Shown here: positions 6,399 through 6,665 of the stretch, one piece after another
Numbering within the stretch: the first letter of the stretch is position 1
Layout: every line of letters begins with the position of its first letter
NCBI GenBank assembly: GCA_014729055.1
Contig: WJKO01000743.1
Location: 1 to 6,665, forward strand
Direction: 5' to 3'
Source of the DNA: Promethearchaeota archaeon
GTDB taxonomy: Archaea > Asgardarchaeota > Lokiarchaeia > Sigyniarchaeales > Promethearchaeaceae
DNA: 6,665 bases
Notes under the pieces: model-generated
The model's database searches: none
What the model was told of the DNA's origin: nothing
Seen by the model: only the letters and a program-made list of their open reading frames with translations
Position numbers and translations under genes: made by a program

Positions 6399-6665
6399 TA
6401 TCGTAGTTGCACGAGTATTAAATACAATATACTATATTTTATTTGTACTCTACACAATAATTGTTCTTATACACATATTGAAAAATAAGGATCAAGCCCG
6501 GTTTAAGAACTCTTTTAAAATTTTCATTTTAACAGGTATTATACTTTCGTTTATGGAAGTGTCTGGGATATTGATTGATTTAAGAGAATATACCGTAAAT
6601 GGTGTAATTAATCCTCCTATCTCAATTCTAATTGGATTGATAATGGGATTTGGTGAGGGAGGAGC
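6391..6665 (+). CDS. Small integral membrane protein (3' truncated), second of the tandem paralogous pair
   Basis: An open frame of 91 codons from ATG 6391 to the right edge, continuing beyond it. The start overlaps the end of the previous gene by eight bases, and AGGTG at 6379-6383 is a plausible weak ribosome site seven bases upstream. Helices are predicted at about 11-30 and 43-62, with a third beginning near 76. The stretch carries E56, D63, R65, P75/P76, G86, E89, G90 and G91, matching the E...D.R...P...G..E.GG order of the preceding protein with one or two small gaps. Family and function are unknown. Overlap and similarity suggest the two products arose by tandem duplication and may assemble as a hetero-oligomer. 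The C-terminus is not visible, so a soluble tail cannot be excluded. Confidence 0.72.
   Translation, partial: MTDIVVARVLNTIYYILFVLYTIIVLIHILKNKDQARFKNSFKIFILTGIILSFMEVSGILIDLREYTVNGVINPPISILIGLIMGFGEGG

Overview
The window (about one-third G+C by eye) is gene-dense. It carries a truncated AAA+ ATPase, a large sugar hydrolase and four integral-membrane proteins of unknown function. The organism is most likely an archaeon. The ATPase tail is of the archaeal Cdc48/VAT type. Two genes appear leaderless, with TATA-like boxes about 26-31 bases before the start codon. A fragment resembles the calcium-binding repeat surface proteins common in archaea. The longin/roadblock-like domains suggested on two membrane proteins would fit an Asgard (Lokiarchaeia-like) archaeon. 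That placement is inference; no rRNA or marker gene is present.

Layout. 1-524 (+): C-terminal half of the D2 ATPase domain of a Cdc48/VAT-like protein, entering from the left edge. 525-581: short convergent spacer, T-rich on the + strand. 582-3470 (-): complete GH38 alpha-mannosidase of the MngB type, with catalytic and zinc-binding residues visible and no signal peptide. 3471-3690: a stretch with no intact gene that holds a 70-codon relic of a thrombospondin-type-3-like calcium-binding protein, open and in frame with the mannosidase start but lacking a start codon. 3691-4788 and 4800-5954 (both -): a tight two-gene operon (upstream 384 aa, downstream 365 aa). The two proteins share one architecture: seven membrane helices and then a cytosolic alpha/beta domain that looks longin/roadblock-like. 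5955-6041: divergent promoter region. 6042-6398 and 6391-6665 (both +): two overlapping genes for small membrane proteins that resemble each other; the second runs off the right edge.

The most interesting part is 3691-6665. Two related receptor-like 7TM proteins are transcribed divergently from two related small membrane proteins. Because longin and roadblock folds often act as platforms or regulators for small GTPases, a membrane sensing or GTPase-linked module is a reasonable hypothesis. Nothing in the sequence proves it. The mannosidase and the ATPase look like ordinary housekeeping or catabolic neighbours.
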